DNA from: Dyadobacter sp. CY326
Lineage (GTDB): Bacteria; Bacteroidota; Bacteroidia; Cytophagales; Spirosomataceae
Direction: 5' to 3'
Length of the DNA stretch: 64,000 nucleotides
Assembly (NCBI RefSeq): GCF_021390515.1
Contig: NZ_JAJUXI010000009.1
Span: 1-64,000 of the forward strand
The number at the start of each line of letters is the position of its first letter. Position 1 is the first letter of the stretch. Made by a program: the position numbers and the translations under genes. Under the pieces are notes generated by a model. It saw only the letters and a program-made list of their open reading frames with translations. It ran no database searches and was not told the DNA's origin. Of this stretch, positions 26,062 through 35,797 are shown in pieces.

Positions 26062-27318
26062 ATGAATAGGACCTTCTTTTTTATATTTCTCACATTTATA
26101 CTCGTTGCAATTGATTGGTATGTTTGGCAGGGGTTGCGATTTGCAATCCGGAATTTAATGCCAGGAACACAGCGCTGGATCGGCGGCGTTTACTGGGGAC
26201 TTACCATTCTGACGCTGGGCGCTTACATTATCATGCAATTGCTGCCGCCCGATTCTGTAAAAAGCACAACGCGCACATTCATCATTGCTTTTATTGCTAT
26301 TCCTTATTTGTCCAAAGTGCTGGCCGTGTTCCTGTTGTTTTTGGATGATATTCGTCGTTTTCTGCAATGGATAATCAGTTTTTTCGTCCCGTCAGCCGCG
26401 CAGGTTTCACCCGAAACAGGCGAATCAACGATTCCACGTTCACAGTTTATTGCAACCACCGCAATGGTTGCCGGAGCTGGCTTGATGGGCACATTTGCAT
26501 ACGGAATTATTTCTGGTGCGCACGATTATCGCATCAGACGCGTGCGCATTCCGCTTAAAAACCTTCCCAAAGCATTCGACGGAATTAAAATTGCGCAACT
26601 TTCGGACATTCATTCAGGGAGCTTTTTTAACAAAACTGCTGTGAAAGGCGGCATTGAAATGTTGATGAAAGAAAAGCCGGACATTGCTTTTTTTACAGGC
26701 GATCTGGTCAATGATCGCGCAATGGAGGTGAAGGACTACATCAATATTTTTGACAAAGTAAAAGCGCCGCTTGGCGTGCATTCGGTGTTGGGAAATCATG
26801 ATTATGGTGATTATTTTCAATGGCCGAGCGTTGATGCCAAGATCAATAACCTGGCGGATTTGAAACGTGCGCATAAGCAATTAGGCTGGAACTTAATGCT
26901 GGATGAAAACCGTGCAATCCGCGTGGATGGCGAAGAAATTGGTTTGATCGGCATTCAAAACTGGGGGGCAGGCAATTTTGCTAAATATGGCAACATGGAA
27001 AAGGCTTACCAGCACACGGACCAGTTTCCTGTCAAAATATTGCTTTCGCATGATCCAAGCCATTGGGAAGCACAGGTTTTACCCAATTTTAAAGACATTG
27101 ATCTCGCCTTGGCGGGACACACGCATGGGATGCAATTCGGGGTGGAGATTGGAAAAATAAAATGGAGCCCGGTCCAATACAGATACAAGCAATGGGCAGG
27201 GTTGTACAAAGAAAACGACCAGCATTTGTATGTTAACAGGGGTTTTGGTTATCTTGGATATCCAGGGCGTGTGGGAATTTTGCCAGAAATCACCATTATA
27301 GAACTGGTCAAAGGCTGA
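26062..27318 (+). CDS. Membrane-anchored calcineurin-like metallophosphoesterase
   Basis: A 418-residue protein whose first 160 residues hold four membrane helices, followed by a metallophosphoesterase domain. All metal-site motifs are visible: LSDIHSGS, TGDLVND, LGNHDYG, LLSHDPSHW and AGHTHGMQ. The layout resembles YkuE/YaeI-type enzymes, some of which cleave UDP-diacylglucosamine or phosphodiesters at the membrane. The substrate is unknown. It starts shortly after an AT-rich stretch and is followed by a small secreted gene. Confidence 0.88.
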   Translation: MNRTFFFIFLTFILVAIDWYVWQGLRFAIRNLMPGTQRWIGGVYWGLTILTLGAYIIMQLLPPDSVKSTTRTFIIAFIAIPYLSKVLAVFLLFLDDIRRFLQWIISFFVPSAAQVSPETGESTIPRSQFIATTAMVAGAGLMGTFAYGIISGAHDYRIRRVRIPLKNLPKAFDGIKIAQLSDIHSGSFFNKTAVKGGIEMLMKEKPDIAFFTGDLVNDRAMEVKDYINIFDKVKAPLGVHSVLGNHDYGDYFQWPSVDAKINNLADLKRAHKQLGWNLMLDENRAIRVDGEEIGLIGIQNWGAGNFAKYGNMEKAYQHTDQFPVKILLSHDPSHWEAQVLPNFKDIDLALAGHTHGMQFGVEIGKIKWSPVQYRYKQWAGLYKENDQHLYVNRGFGYLGYPGRVGILPEITIIELVKG

Positions 27319-27410
27319 GACAGGGAACTTGTAATTCGATAAGATCGGTTATACGGATAAGCCGGCCAAATGCGTTGAGTATGAAAGGTCTTTGAATCCA
27401 AAAAATTAAG

Positions 27411-27617
27411 ATGATGACAAAATTTGCTTCCTTATTTCTGGTAATGGCATTGATCTGCGGCATTTCCGGTGTAAACACAGTTAGCGCCAAACCAGCCAAT
27501 GCGAAGACCGAGCTTTTTGCTAAAAAGAAAAAGTTTAAAGGTTATAAGAAGCCAAAATCCAAGAAGTTCCTCGGAATATTCAAGCGGAAAACGGATTGCG
27601 GCTGTCCCAATCACTGA
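27411..27617 (+). CDS. Small exported Lys-rich protein with CGCP tail
   Basis: A 68-residue protein with a signal peptide (about 1-26, ending VSAKPA or VSA). The mature part is strongly basic (FKGYKKPKSKKFLGIFKRK), and the chain ends DCGCPNH. It may bind metal through the terminal Cys/His residues or a polyanion through its lysines; both are guesses. No family was recognised. It follows the phosphoesterase gene by 92 bases. Confidence 0.65.
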   Translation: MMTKFASLFLVMALICGISGVNTVSAKPANAKTELFAKKKKFKGYKKPKSKKFLGIFKRKTDCGCPNH

Positions 27618-27695
27618 CATTCTATTTGCTAACATTTGCACATATTCAAGAGTAAGCAGACCCATCATTCTCTGAGAGATTTGGCTGGATTTGCT

Positions 27696-27703
27696 TACTT
27701 TTG
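27696..27703 (+). promoter_or_regulatory. Promoter -7 element (TACTTTTG) of gcvP
   Basis: TACTTTTG lies 44 bases before the gcvP ATG. The upstream TTTG motifs are not at ideal distance, so only the -7 element is called. Confidence 0.5.
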
Positions 27704-27747
27704 TATTTTAAAAACCACTTAATATTGACGTTGTCAGCCCAAGTTGA

Positions 27748-30642
27748 ATGAAAATTAATCTTCGGAATCAGGATAAATTTGAAAACCGTCACCACGGTAA
27801 AGACGCGCAGGAATTGCAGGAAATGTTGAGGACAATAGGAGCTGCGTCGCTGGATGAATTGATCGATCAGACACTTCCGCCAGCAATCAGATTGCAGAAG
27901 CCACTCAACTTGCCAAGACCAAAGTCGGAGCAGGAGTTTTTGCAGGGAATTAAAAAAATTGCGAGCAAAAACGCCATTCTGAAATCATACATTGGAACTG
28001 GCTATTACGATACGATCACGCCAAATGTAATTCTTCGGAATATACTGGAAAATCCGGCCTGGTATACGGCTTACACGCCTTACCAAGCTGAAATTGCACA
28101 AGGCAGGCTTGAAATGCTGCTTAATTTTCAAACCGTGATCACTGATTTGACGGGGATGGAAATTGCCAATGCGTCATTGCTTGATGAAGCAACGGCAGCG
28201 GCGGAAGCGGTTACAATGCTGCACAGTCAGCGTGCTGCTTCCAGAAAAAAGGCTGACACATTCTTTGTTTCAGAACTTTGTCATCCGCAAACAATCGATC
28301 TGATCCACACAAGGGCCAAGCCAATCGGCATTGATGTCATTGTTGGTAATCATGCCACGGTGGATTTGACAAATGAAAACCTTTACGGAGTGCTGGTTCA
28401 ATATCCGGCGTCGAATGGTGAGGTGATTGATTACACAGATTTTATTGCATCTGCGCATGAGCAAGGCATTTCGGTCGCCGTTGCTGCCGATTTGTTGGCA
28501 CTTACATTGCTAAAATCGCCTGGTGAAATGGGCGCTGATGTAGTAGTAGGTTCTTCGCAGCGTTTTGGCGTTCCAATGGGTTATGGCGGGCCTCACGCAG
28601 CATATTTTGCAACGAAAGAGTCTTTTAAAAGACACATTCCAGGAAGGATCATTGGCGTTTCCGTAGATTCAGAAGGGAATCGCGCCTTGCGGATGGCCTT
28701 GCAGACGCGGGAACAGCACATTCGCCGTGAAAAAGCGACTTCGAACATTTGTACAGCGCAAGTGCTTTTAGCTGTGATTGCAGGAGCATATTGTGTTTAC
28801 CACGGGCCGGAAGGTTTGAAAACCATTGCCGCGCGTGTTCATGGATTAACTCGTCTTTTTGTAGACACGATCAAGCAATTCCATTATGAAGTGGTTACAG
28901 AGCAGTTTTTTGACACCGTAACCATTAAAACGCCATTGACCAGGAAGTTGAGAGAAACTGCTGTAAAGTGGGGAATCAACCTAAAATACAATGGTGAGGA
29001 AAGTGTTTCTGTTTCATTTGATGAGGCAAAAACGTTTGACGATGTTATTTCACTCTTGAATGTGTTCGCGGAAGTCTCCGGTTTTCAAGGTGAAATGGTG
29101 ATTGATGAAGAAATGGAAACTGAATTGCCAGCAAATCTTGCCAGAACATCTGAATATTTGACCCATCCGATTTTCAATACACATCACACAGAGCACGAAA
29201 TGCTCCGTTATTTGAAATCGCTTGAAAATAAAGATTTGTCGCTCGTTCATTCAATGATTTCCTTAGGCAGCTGCACCATGAAGTTGAATGCAACAGCGGA
29301 AATGATTCCTTTGACATGGCCGGAATTTGGCGCTATTCACCCTTTTGCACCAACAAATCAAGTAGGAGGTTATGCGCAGCTGGTGAGTGAACTGAACATT
29401 TGGTTATGCGAAATTACTGGTTTTGCAGCCATGTCGTTTCAGCCTAATTCGGGCGCGCAAGGCGAATATGCCGGTCTGATGGCCATTCGTGCTTATCACG
29501 AAAGCCGTGGTGAAGCGCACCGCAATGTTGCACTGATTCCATCTTCTGCACACGGAACCAACCCAGCTTCTGCTGTGATGGCGGGCATGAAAGTGGTTGT
29601 TACCAAATGTGACGAAAGAGGAAACATTGACGTTGCTGATTTGCAGGCCAAAGCAGAGCAATATAAAGATGAGTTATCCTGCTTAATGGTCACTTATCCA
29701 TCAACGCACGGCGTGTATGAGGAAAGCATCATTGAAATTTGTTCAATGATCCATTCATTTGGCGGACAAGTTTATATGGATGGTGCGAACATGAATGCGC
29801 AAGTTGGACTTACGAGTCCTGCAACGATCGGCGCAGATGTTTGCCACCTGAATTTGCACAAAACATTCTGCATTCCGCATGGCGGCGGCGGACCAGGAGT
29901 GGGGCCAATCGGCGTTGCGGAGCATCTAATGCCATTCCTGCCGAGCCACGTGAATTTCAGTACGCAGCCTGAGCATTTGCCAGCTGGTGAAGCCGGAGCA
30001 GTTTCTGCCGCACCTTATGGAAGCGCAAGCATCCTGACAATCTCATACGCGTACATTGCGATGATGGGCGAGCAAGGACTTACCAATGCAACCAAATATG
30101 CAATTCTGAATGCCAATTACATCAAAGAGCGCCTAAGCGGGCATTATGATGTGCTTTACACAGGAACCAATGGCCGTTGTGCGCATGAAATGATCCTTGA
30201 TTGCCGCTCATTTAAATCAGTGGGCGTGGAAGCCGAGGATCTTGCAAAACGATTGATGGACTATGGATTCCACGCGCCAACATTGTCTTTCCCGGTTGCG
30301 GGCACTTTGATGATAGAGCCAACGGAATCAGAATCCAAAGCTGAGCTGGACCGTTTTTGTGACACAATGATCGCCATTAGAAACGAAATTCGCGAAATTC
30401 AGGATGGCACTGCTGATCGCATTGATAACGTATTGAAGAATGCGCCTCACACTTCGAGAATCTTGTTGAGTGATAATTGGAACCGTTCATACAGCCGTGA
30501 AAAAGCTGCCTTCCCATTGCCTCACTTGCGTTTTAACAAGTTCTGGCCGAGCGTTAGCCGTGTCGACAGCGCATATGGAGATAGAAACCTGATCTGCTCA
30601 TGCATTCCGGTTGAAGCTTACACAGAAGTTGAAGCTAGTTAA
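27748..30642 (+). CDS. gcvP: Glycine dehydrogenase (decarboxylating), P-protein
   Basis: GcvP decarboxylates glycine with pyridoxal phosphate and passes the aminomethyl group to the H-protein of the glycine cleavage system. At 964 residues it is the full-length single-chain form, with N-terminal and C-terminal halves of the same fold. The PLP lysine is Lys705 in [18 protein letters not shown]. Other conserved parts are [32 protein letters not shown] and [10 protein letters not shown]. The other gcv genes are not in the window. It converges on nuoJ across a repeat cluster and terminator. Confidence 0.97.
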   Translation: MKINLRNQDKFENRHHGKDAQELQEMLRTIGAASLDELIDQTLPPAIRLQKPLNLPRPKSEQEFLQGIKKIASKNAILKSYIGTGYYDTITPNVILRNILENPAWYTAYTPYQAEIAQGRLEMLLNFQTVITDLTGMEIANASLLDEATAAAEAVTMLHSQRAASRKKADTFFVSELCHPQTIDLIHTRAKPIGIDVIVGNHATVDLTNENLYGVLVQYPASNGEVIDYTDFIASAHEQGISVAVAADLLALTLLKSPGEMGADVVVGSSQRFGVPMGYGGPHAAYFATKESFKRHIPGRIIGVSVDSEGNRALRMALQTREQHIRREKATSNICTAQVLLAVIAGAYCVYHGPEGLKTIAARVHGLTRLFVDTIKQFHYEVVTEQFFDTVTIKTPLTRKLRETAVKWGINLKYNGEESVSVSFDEAKTFDDVISLLNVFAEVSGFQGEMVIDEEMETELPANLARTSEYLTHPIFNTHHTEHEMLRYLKSLENKDLSLVHSMISLGSCTMKLNATAEMIPLTWPEFGAIHPFAPTNQVGGYAQLVSELNIWLCEITGFAAMSFQPNSGAQGEYAGLMAIRAYHESRGEAHRNVALIPSSAHGTNPASAVMAGMKVVVTKCDERGNIDVADLQAKAEQYKDELSCLMVTYPSTHGVYEESIIEICSMIHSFGGQVYMDGANMNAQVGLTSPATIGADVCHLNLHKTFCIPHGGGGPGVGPIGVAEHLMPFLPSHVNFSTQPEHLPAGEAGAVSAAPYGSASILTISYAYIAMMGEQGLTNATKYAILNANYIKERLSGHYDVLYTGTNGRCAHEMILDCRSFKSVGVEAEDLAKRLMDYGFHAPTLSFPVAGTLMIEPTESESKAELDRFCDTMIAIRNEIREIQDGTADRIDNVLKNAPHTSRILLSDNWNRSYSREKAAFPLPHLRFNKFWPSVSRVDSAYGDRNLICSCIPVEAYTEVEAS

Positions 30643-30660
30643 GAGAAGCGATGACCTTGC

Positions 30661-30793
30661 TAGCTTTGTTCCTAGCTTTGTTCCGGGATTAAAATCCCGG
30701 ATGAAGATATCGGTCGCCGGTGACCCGGCTGGCATTTTGCTAGTAAGCCGCAGAGCGGCAACAGATATTTTTGCCTCGGGCTTCAGCCCGAGG
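30661..30793. repeat. Cluster of REP-like palindromes with 12-bp tandem repeat
   Basis: TAGCTTTGTTCC is duplicated at 30661-30672 and 30673-30684. Four hairpins follow: CCGGGATT-AA-AATCCCGG (30683-30700), GCCGG-TGAC-CCGGC (30716-30729), GCCGC-AGA-GCGGC (30747-30759) and CCTCGGGCT-TC-AGCCCGAGG (30774-30793). The layout resembles REP/RAYT-associated elements I know from Cytophagales. No transposase is present. Confidence 0.65.
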
Positions 30794-30802
30794 AATGAAA
30801 AG

Positions 30803-30838
30803 AAAAAGGGAAATGCTCGATTGAGTATTTCCCTTTTT
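30803..30838. terminator. Bidirectional terminator between gcvP and nuoJ
   Basis: AAAAAGGGAAAT and ATTTCCCTTTTT frame an inner CTC/GAG stem. A- and T-runs on both sides allow termination of gcvP (+) and of the nuo operon (-), whose last stop is at 30864. Confidence 0.85.
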
Positions 30839-30863
30839 TATGTCTTAAATGTATTTGAAATTC

Positions 30864-31382
30864 TTAAAAATGTCTTTCTCCAATTTCTCTTTTACCCAAC
30901 ATCACAGCTCCAACCATGGCAACCAAAAGCAGAATGGAAACAAGCTCGAAGGGAAGCAGATAATCGCGGAAAAGTAAGTGCCCCAGATTCTCGATCATCC
31001 CGATTTGTGAATCGAATTGTTGTGGATCCAGTTCAGGAATGACACTTTTGCGGTAAGCACCGAATAGGATCACAAACAAAGTTCCACCAACAATCGTGGC
31101 CGCAACTTTGGTTAGATTAGTTTTCGATTCCTCATTGTCCTGTTTCATGTTCAGGAACATAATCACAAACAAAAAGAGCACCATGATTGCGCCGGCGTAA
31201 ACGATAATGTTAACCGCCGCAAGAAACTGTGCATTCAAAAGAATATAATGACCCGAAAGCGTAAAGAATGTCAGGATCAGATAAAGAACGCTGTGGATCG
31301 GGTTACGGGAAACGACAACCATTACCGCGCTTAAAACGGTCAGAAATGAAAGGAAGTAAAAAAATGAAACGGCAGAATTCAT
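30864..31382 (-). CDS. nuoJ: NADH-quinone oxidoreductase subunit J
   Basis: NuoJ is a membrane subunit of complex I near the quinone-coupling path. The 172 residues contain five hydrophobic helices, with VVVSRNPIHSVLYLILTFF near the start and AGAIMVLFLFVIMFLNM in helix 3, the region with the pi-bulge of complex I. It is the last gene of this cluster; nuoK, L, M and N, which normally follow, are missing and a terminator comes next. Confidence 0.93.
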   Translation of the reverse strand: MNSAVSFFYFLSFLTVLSAVMVVVSRNPIHSVLYLILTFFTLSGHYILLNAQFLAAVNIIVYAGAIMVLFLFVIMFLNMKQDNEESKTNLTKVAATIVGGTLFVILFGAYRKSVIPELDPQQFDSQIGMIENLGHLLFRDYLLPFELVSILLLVAMVGAVMLGKREIGERHF

Positions 31383-31412
31383 AGTATAATTAGCTGATAT
31401 GCTCGATTACGT

Positions 31413-32006
31413 TCAGGGAATGGCTCTTGGAACAACATTGGTCGCTTCGCCATTGGCTCTTTTGAGATCCAATGCACGCGCCTCTTCTTTCGTCCAGGCC
31501 TCGCGCGTATATCTGTTGTTCATATCTTCAACCAAACGATCTTTTCCCCAAATCACCTGATCACGCTCTGCAAACACAGGAACGAATTCGTCGTGACGCA
31601 GATAAACGGCTTGCTTTGGACAAGATTCTTCACAAAGTCCGCAAAAGATGCAGCGCAGCATATTCACTTCATATACAGCCGCATATTTTTCTTCGCGATA
31701 CAATTTTTCTTCTCCTTTTTCGCGCTCAGCCGCGACGATTTGAATGGCTTCTGCCGGACAAGCAACAGCGCATAATCCGCATGCCGTGCAGCGCTCGCGG
31801 CCATCCTCATCCCTTTTCAAAATGTGCCTTCCCCGGAAAACCGGGCCTAAATATCGCTTAACTTCCGGATATTCAATGGTTACTTTTTTGGCAAAAAAGT
31901 GTTTGATGGTGATCGCTAATCCTGTTGCAATTGCAGGCAAGTAGGCGCGTTCCATGAACGTCATTTCTTTATTGCTTACTTGCTTTGAGCGATTTGTCAG
32001 TTGCAT
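31413..32006 (-). CDS. nuoI: NADH-quinone oxidoreductase subunit I
   Basis: NuoI carries the two [4Fe-4S] clusters N6a and N6b of complex I. Two complete ferredoxin motifs are seen: CTACGLCAVACP and CIFCGLCEESCP. An N-terminal segment (LPAIATGLAITIKHFF) docks it to the membrane arm. At 197 residues it is slightly longer than E. coli NuoI, mostly in the C-terminal tail. Flanked by nuoH and nuoJ. Confidence 0.95.
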   Translation of the reverse strand: MQLTNRSKQVSNKEMTFMERAYLPAIATGLAITIKHFFAKKVTIEYPEVKRYLGPVFRGRHILKRDEDGRERCTACGLCAVACPAEAIQIVAAEREKGEEKLYREEKYAAVYEVNMLRCIFCGLCEESCPKQAVYLRHDEFVPVFAERDQVIWGKDRLVEDMNNRYTREAWTKEEARALDLKRANGEATNVVPRAIP

Positions 32007-32019
32007 GGCAATGTGTTTA

Positions 32020-33099
32020 TTAATTTAACCACGCGGTGATCATCGGCTTCAAGAAAAGCACGGCTGCACCTGTGATTATGATATTAAAAATAGCAAGTGG
32101 GATTAGTTTCTTCCAGCCCAGGTTCATTAACTGGTCATAACGGAACCTTGGAATTGTCCAGCGCACCCACATATAAAAGAAGATAAAGAACAATGCTTTG
32201 CCGAAAAATACGGCTGTTCCAATCAATGTAGCAGCATTGTGTCCTGTTTCCGTTCCGAAAGCCTGTGTTAATTGTGTATAAACCCAATCCATTCCAGGAT
32301 AATTGTATCCGCCAAAATACAGGACAGAAATAATGGCCGAGGAAATGAACATGTTAATGTATTCTGCGAACAGATAGAAGCCCAGTTTCATACTTCCATA
32401 CTCGGTGTGATAACCGCCTACGAGCTCCGTTTCGCACTCGGGAAGGTCGAAGGGAACGCGGTTACATTCAGCAAATGAGCATGTGATAAAGATGATGAAG
32501 CCCAATGGCTGGTAAAAAATATTCCAGTTTCCGCCATGTTGCTGCGCCACGATTTCACCCAACGAAAGCGAGCTGCTCATCATTAAAATCGCAATCAGCG
32601 AAAGTCCCATTGCGACTTCGTAACTAATGTTCTGAGAAGCTGCACGAATCGCGCCTAGAAGCGAAAATTTGTTATTGGAAGCCCAGCCTCCAACCATAAT
32701 TCCGTAAACACCCAAGGCAACGACACCAAAAACATACAGAATTCCAATGTTAGATTCGACACCCTGCAACGCAACTTCGTGACCATTGATGCGGAAAGTG
32801 CTTCCAAAAGGGATAACTGCGCTCGCCAAAAGTGCTGTAAGCATTGCCAAGCTTGGCCCGGCGATGAAAAGCCATTTGTTTGCCAAAGCAGGAATGAAAT
32901 CTTCTTTAAAAAACATTTTTCCAGCATCTGCGAGTGGTTGCAATAAACCGCCCGGTCCCGCTCTGTTAGGCCCCATCCTGTCTTGAATGAAGCCCGCAAC
33001 TTTGCGTTCACCCCAGGTTGAATACATCGCAATGACGAGGGTTAGCACGAAAACAACGAAAATCGTTGCGGTCTTAATGAGAAACTCCGTTAAATCCAT
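32020..33099 (-). CDS. nuoH: NADH-quinone oxidoreductase subunit H
   Basis: NuoH forms much of the quinone chamber. The 359 residues have about eight to nine membrane helices with conserved YSTWGERKVAGFIQDRMGPN, the FAECNRVPFDLPECETELV loop that lines the quinone site, and RFRYDQLMNLGWK near the C-terminus. It is the most conserved membrane subunit and is intact here. Confidence 0.97.
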   Translation of the reverse strand: MDLTEFLIKTATIFVVFVLTLVIAMYSTWGERKVAGFIQDRMGPNRAGPGGLLQPLADAGKMFFKEDFIPALANKWLFIAGPSLAMLTALLASAVIPFGSTFRINGHEVALQGVESNIGILYVFGVVALGVYGIMVGGWASNNKFSLLGAIRAASQNISYEVAMGLSLIAILMMSSSLSLGEIVAQQHGGNWNIFYQPLGFIIFITCSFAECNRVPFDLPECETELVGGYHTEYGSMKLGFYLFAEYINMFISSAIISVLYFGGYNYPGMDWVYTQLTQAFGTETGHNAATLIGTAVFFGKALFFIFFYMWVRWTIPRFRYDQLMNLGWKKLIPLAIFNIIITGAAVLFLKPMITAWLN

Positions 33100-33142
33100 T
33101 TGATAATCGAGATTACAGCTTTGGCCGATTTCAGCCGATTAA

Positions 33143-34258
33143 TTAATTATTTTTTGCTAGCAATGAGCGGTGATTTGCTTTGTCATTGTTTTCGATGCTC
33201 TGGTGACGAATTGTTTCCTCGTCGGTAATAAATGGACGTGTATCGTCAATTCGTTTATATTGCGTTTCAGCCAGTTTCAAAGCGAAATCAGGTTTTTTAA
33301 CCAGATCAGCGCGGTATTTATTGGCCGAAATCACAGAGCTGCGTTTCACTTTGGTAGGACCTTCAAGCACCCAGTCACTGGTTTTCTTTTTTTCAAAACG
33401 GCAAGTGTTGCAAATGAAATCATTCACTTCTCCCCAGGTGTTTTTGCGTGCTGTAACGCGGATCACCTCATCGCCGCGATACCAAAGCGTGGTTTTGCCG
33501 CAACATTTATCGCAATCCCGGTGCGCATCTTCGGGTTTGGTGAACCAAACTCGGTTTTTAAAACGATATGTTTTATCCGTTAGCGCTCCCACAGGGCAAA
33601 CATCGATCACATTTCCTGAGAAGTCATTATCAATCGCTTTCTCAATGTAAGTGCTTATTTCCGAAGCATCGCCGCGGTTCATTACGCCATGTAATCTCTT
33701 ATTTGTGATTTGATCGGCAGTGTAAACGCAGCGATAACAAAGAATGCAGCGCGTCATGTGCAATTGCACAAAAGGACCAATGTCGATTTTATCAAAAGTC
33801 CGTCTGTCTTCTTCGTAACGTGTTTTAACAGATCCGTGCTCAAATGCGAAATCCTGCAAATGACATTCACCGGCCTGATCGCAGATTGGGCAATCGAGCG
33901 GGTGATTGATCAGGAGAAACTCGACAATGCTCTTGCGCGTGTCCAAAACAGCTGGATTTGTTGTGTTTTCAACAACCATTCCTTCCTGAACTTGTGTTAT
34001 GCAAGATGGAACGAGCTTTGGCATCGGACGCGGATCTTTGGCCGACCCTTGCGCCACGCGCACCAGGCAAGCCCTGCATTTTCCGCCCGAAGTAGGCAGC
34101 GGTTTGTAATAACACATGGCCGGAGGCACAAGCGCAGCCTGACTTTCGTCCGCTTCTGCGATTTTGCGTGCAGCCTGCATAATGGTTGTTCCTGGTTCCA
34201 CCTCGACTTCAATGCCGTCGAATGTAATTTTTATTAACTGAGGTTTGGTCTCTTCCAT
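33143..34258 (-). CDS. nuoG: NuoG-like iron-sulfur subunit, short form
   Basis: This 371-residue subunit keeps the N-terminal iron-sulfur part of NuoG: a [2Fe-2S] ferredoxin domain (CYYKPLPTSGGKCRACLV), the HPLDCPICDQAGECHLQD His/Cys cluster, a CILCYRCV...CPVG [4Fe-4S] motif, and a later CDKCCG...CNTC set. The large molybdopterin-like C-terminal domain of canonical NuoG (about 900 residues) is absent. A short form still carries electrons between NuoF and NuoI. It follows the inserted glycosyltransferase gene by 21 bases. Confidence 0.9.
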   Translation of the reverse strand: MEETKPQLIKITFDGIEVEVEPGTTIMQAARKIAEADESQAALVPPAMCYYKPLPTSGGKCRACLVRVAQGSAKDPRPMPKLVPSCITQVQEGMVVENTTNPAVLDTRKSIVEFLLINHPLDCPICDQAGECHLQDFAFEHGSVKTRYEEDRRTFDKIDIGPFVQLHMTRCILCYRCVYTADQITNKRLHGVMNRGDASEISTYIEKAIDNDFSGNVIDVCPVGALTDKTYRFKNRVWFTKPEDAHRDCDKCCGKTTLWYRGDEVIRVTARKNTWGEVNDFICNTCRFEKKKTSDWVLEGPTKVKRSSVISANKYRADLVKKPDFALKLAETQYKRIDDTRPFITDEETIRHQSIENNDKANHRSLLAKNN

Positions 34259-34279
34259 GCCAAAAATTATATCATTATG

Positions 34280-35797
34280 CTATTTGTCAGCTTCGTAAAT
34301 ATCAAACGAGCCAACTGTTGAGCTGTATTTTAAAGTGTTTGCAAAATCAACATTGAGGATGTTAACAGGCACGCTCCCTTTTAATGAAATTACATATTTA
34401 ATCTCCTTTCTCCTAACCATGCTTTTAAATTTATCAAAGCGAAAGGTCCCGTTCAAATTCGCCAGATAAACAAGGTCTGAAAAAGGAATTAATGCATTGT
34501 GAACCAGAAATTGATTTAAAAAATAACCTTCCAGATTATTGCCGCCGCAAATATAAACCCACTCATTCGGTTTCAAATTTTTCTCACCGTATAAATATTC
34601 CGACACCTTGCGTTCTTCGATATATTGCGCCTCAAAGTTTGAATTAATCACCGGCCTGTATTTCATGAATACAAAAAGCGAACAATGTAAAAAGGCAATG
34701 ACCAGATATAGCGGAACAGCAGCCTTTAAAAAAACATTATCAAAACGCCGCGCATTGGCAGAATCAGTCACAAAAAGTGAGATCTGCACAACCGCCAGAA
34801 GCAGATAATCCTGATAGTAACCAACGCCTGCTCCAATTTTGAATGCGGTTGATGTCGCGAACAGAAAAAACAGGAAACAGCATAACGTCAAAAAAAGATA
34901 AAACGGGGACGTCCTGTAATAAATAATATAAGCGCTGACAATAACATTAACCAGGATCAAAGGTGCAAATTGCAAAAGCCAATGCTGCAAGGTCCAATCA
35001 TAAAACCAGTCCCAGCTCGCAGAATTGGCCACGCCTCCAACGATGTTGGTAAAAAAAAGTTCAATGGTGTTCACAGGCAGGATCAGCAAATAGAATCCGA
35101 ACACAGCGATGCCAAAGAATGTAAGCGTCAAAAGCGTTTTCCATTGCTTGTTCAAAATCCAGAATGCGCCCGCAGAGATGGACAAAATCGCACCGCTTTG
35201 TTTGACAAAAAATGCAGACACCGCAATGAAAATCGCTACGAACCACCACAATTGTTTCCCGTCATCCTTTAATGCATTGTAGGCAGAAAAAACAAATAGA
35301 GATGTCAACAGGATGAGGAGACTATCCGGCCTTGAAGTGGTCAATAGCCAGAAACTTAAAACATGAAAAACAAATAATCCAGCAAGAGCCGCGGTTATCG
35401 GTTTCTTCGTCACGCGATAGAGAAACGCACCGATGAAGCATGCGGTGGCCAGTGTGAAAATGTTTGACCAAAGCCGGCTAGCAAGGTAAATTTTGTGCAC
35501 TTCAATGGCCGACCAGCCCACAATTTTGCAAAACGTAGCAATTATAGTGGAGTAAAGCGGCGCATATTGCGAAAGCCTGAATGGCGCACTCTCGGGGTCT
35601 AGATAAATCGGATTTCCCGATACCAGAAGCTGAATGGGCACTATTACACTGCCTTCGCTTCCCGAAATATCCGGGTGATAACTAATGGACGCTTGAAATT
35701 TGACAATAAGAAGGACTAATGAACTGATCAGGCCAAAAATCAAGGCAATTAAAAAAGACTTGTCTTTGAGCCAAATCAGCAATTTGTTCACTCCCAT
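34280..35797 (-). CDS. GT-C type membrane glycosyltransferase embedded in nuo operon
   Basis: A 505-residue polytopic protein with about ten to eleven helices and an acidic first periplasmic loop (YHPDISGSEGS), plus an SQYAPLYSTI loop. This is the layout of ArnT/PMT-like GT39/GT87 enzymes that use lipid-linked sugars. No known function in complex I exists for such a protein. Its ATG overlaps the nuoF stop as TAATG, and nuoG begins 21 bases after its stop, so it is fully within the transcription unit. The acceptor and donor are unknown. A soluble C-terminal domain of about 100 residues follows the helices. Confidence 0.75.
   Translation of the reverse strand: MGVNKLLIWLKDKSFLIALIFGLISSLVLLIVKFQASISYHPDISGSEGSVIVPIQLLVSGNPIYLDPESAPFRLSQYAPLYSTIIATFCKIVGWSAIEVHKIYLASRLWSNIFTLATACFIGAFLYRVTKKPITAALAGLFVFHVLSFWLLTTSRPDSLLILLTSLFVFSAYNALKDDGKQLWWFVAIFIAVSAFFVKQSGAILSISAGAFWILNKQWKTLLTLTFFGIAVFGFYLLILPVNTIELFFTNIVGGVANSASWDWFYDWTLQHWLLQFAPLILVNVIVSAYIIYYRTSPFYLFLTLCCFLFFLFATSTAFKIGAGVGYYQDYLLLAVVQISLFVTDSANARRFDNVFLKAAVPLYLVIAFLHCSLFVFMKYRPVINSNFEAQYIEERKVSEYLYGEKNLKPNEWVYICGGNNLEGYFLNQFLVHNALIPFSDLVYLANLNGTFRFDKFKSMVRRKEIKYVISLKGSVPVNILNVDFANTLKYSSTVGSFDIYEADK

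Noticed and set aside
29970..30005. Possible repeat insertion in gcvP ([16 protein letters not shown] region)
   Set aside because: No palindrome or duplication is visible and the reading fits normal family variation.
30661..30793. CRISPR-like array
   Set aside because: The hairpins differ from one another and there are no regularly spaced identical repeats.
30611..31042. Plus-strand frame across the repeat cluster into nuoJ
   Set aside because: The peptide is the translation of the palindromic repeats and terminator, then antisense nuoJ.
34280..35797. nuo subunit of unusual type
   Set aside because: Its helices, acidic first periplasmic loop and C-terminal domain fit a GT-C transferase, not any complex I subunit.
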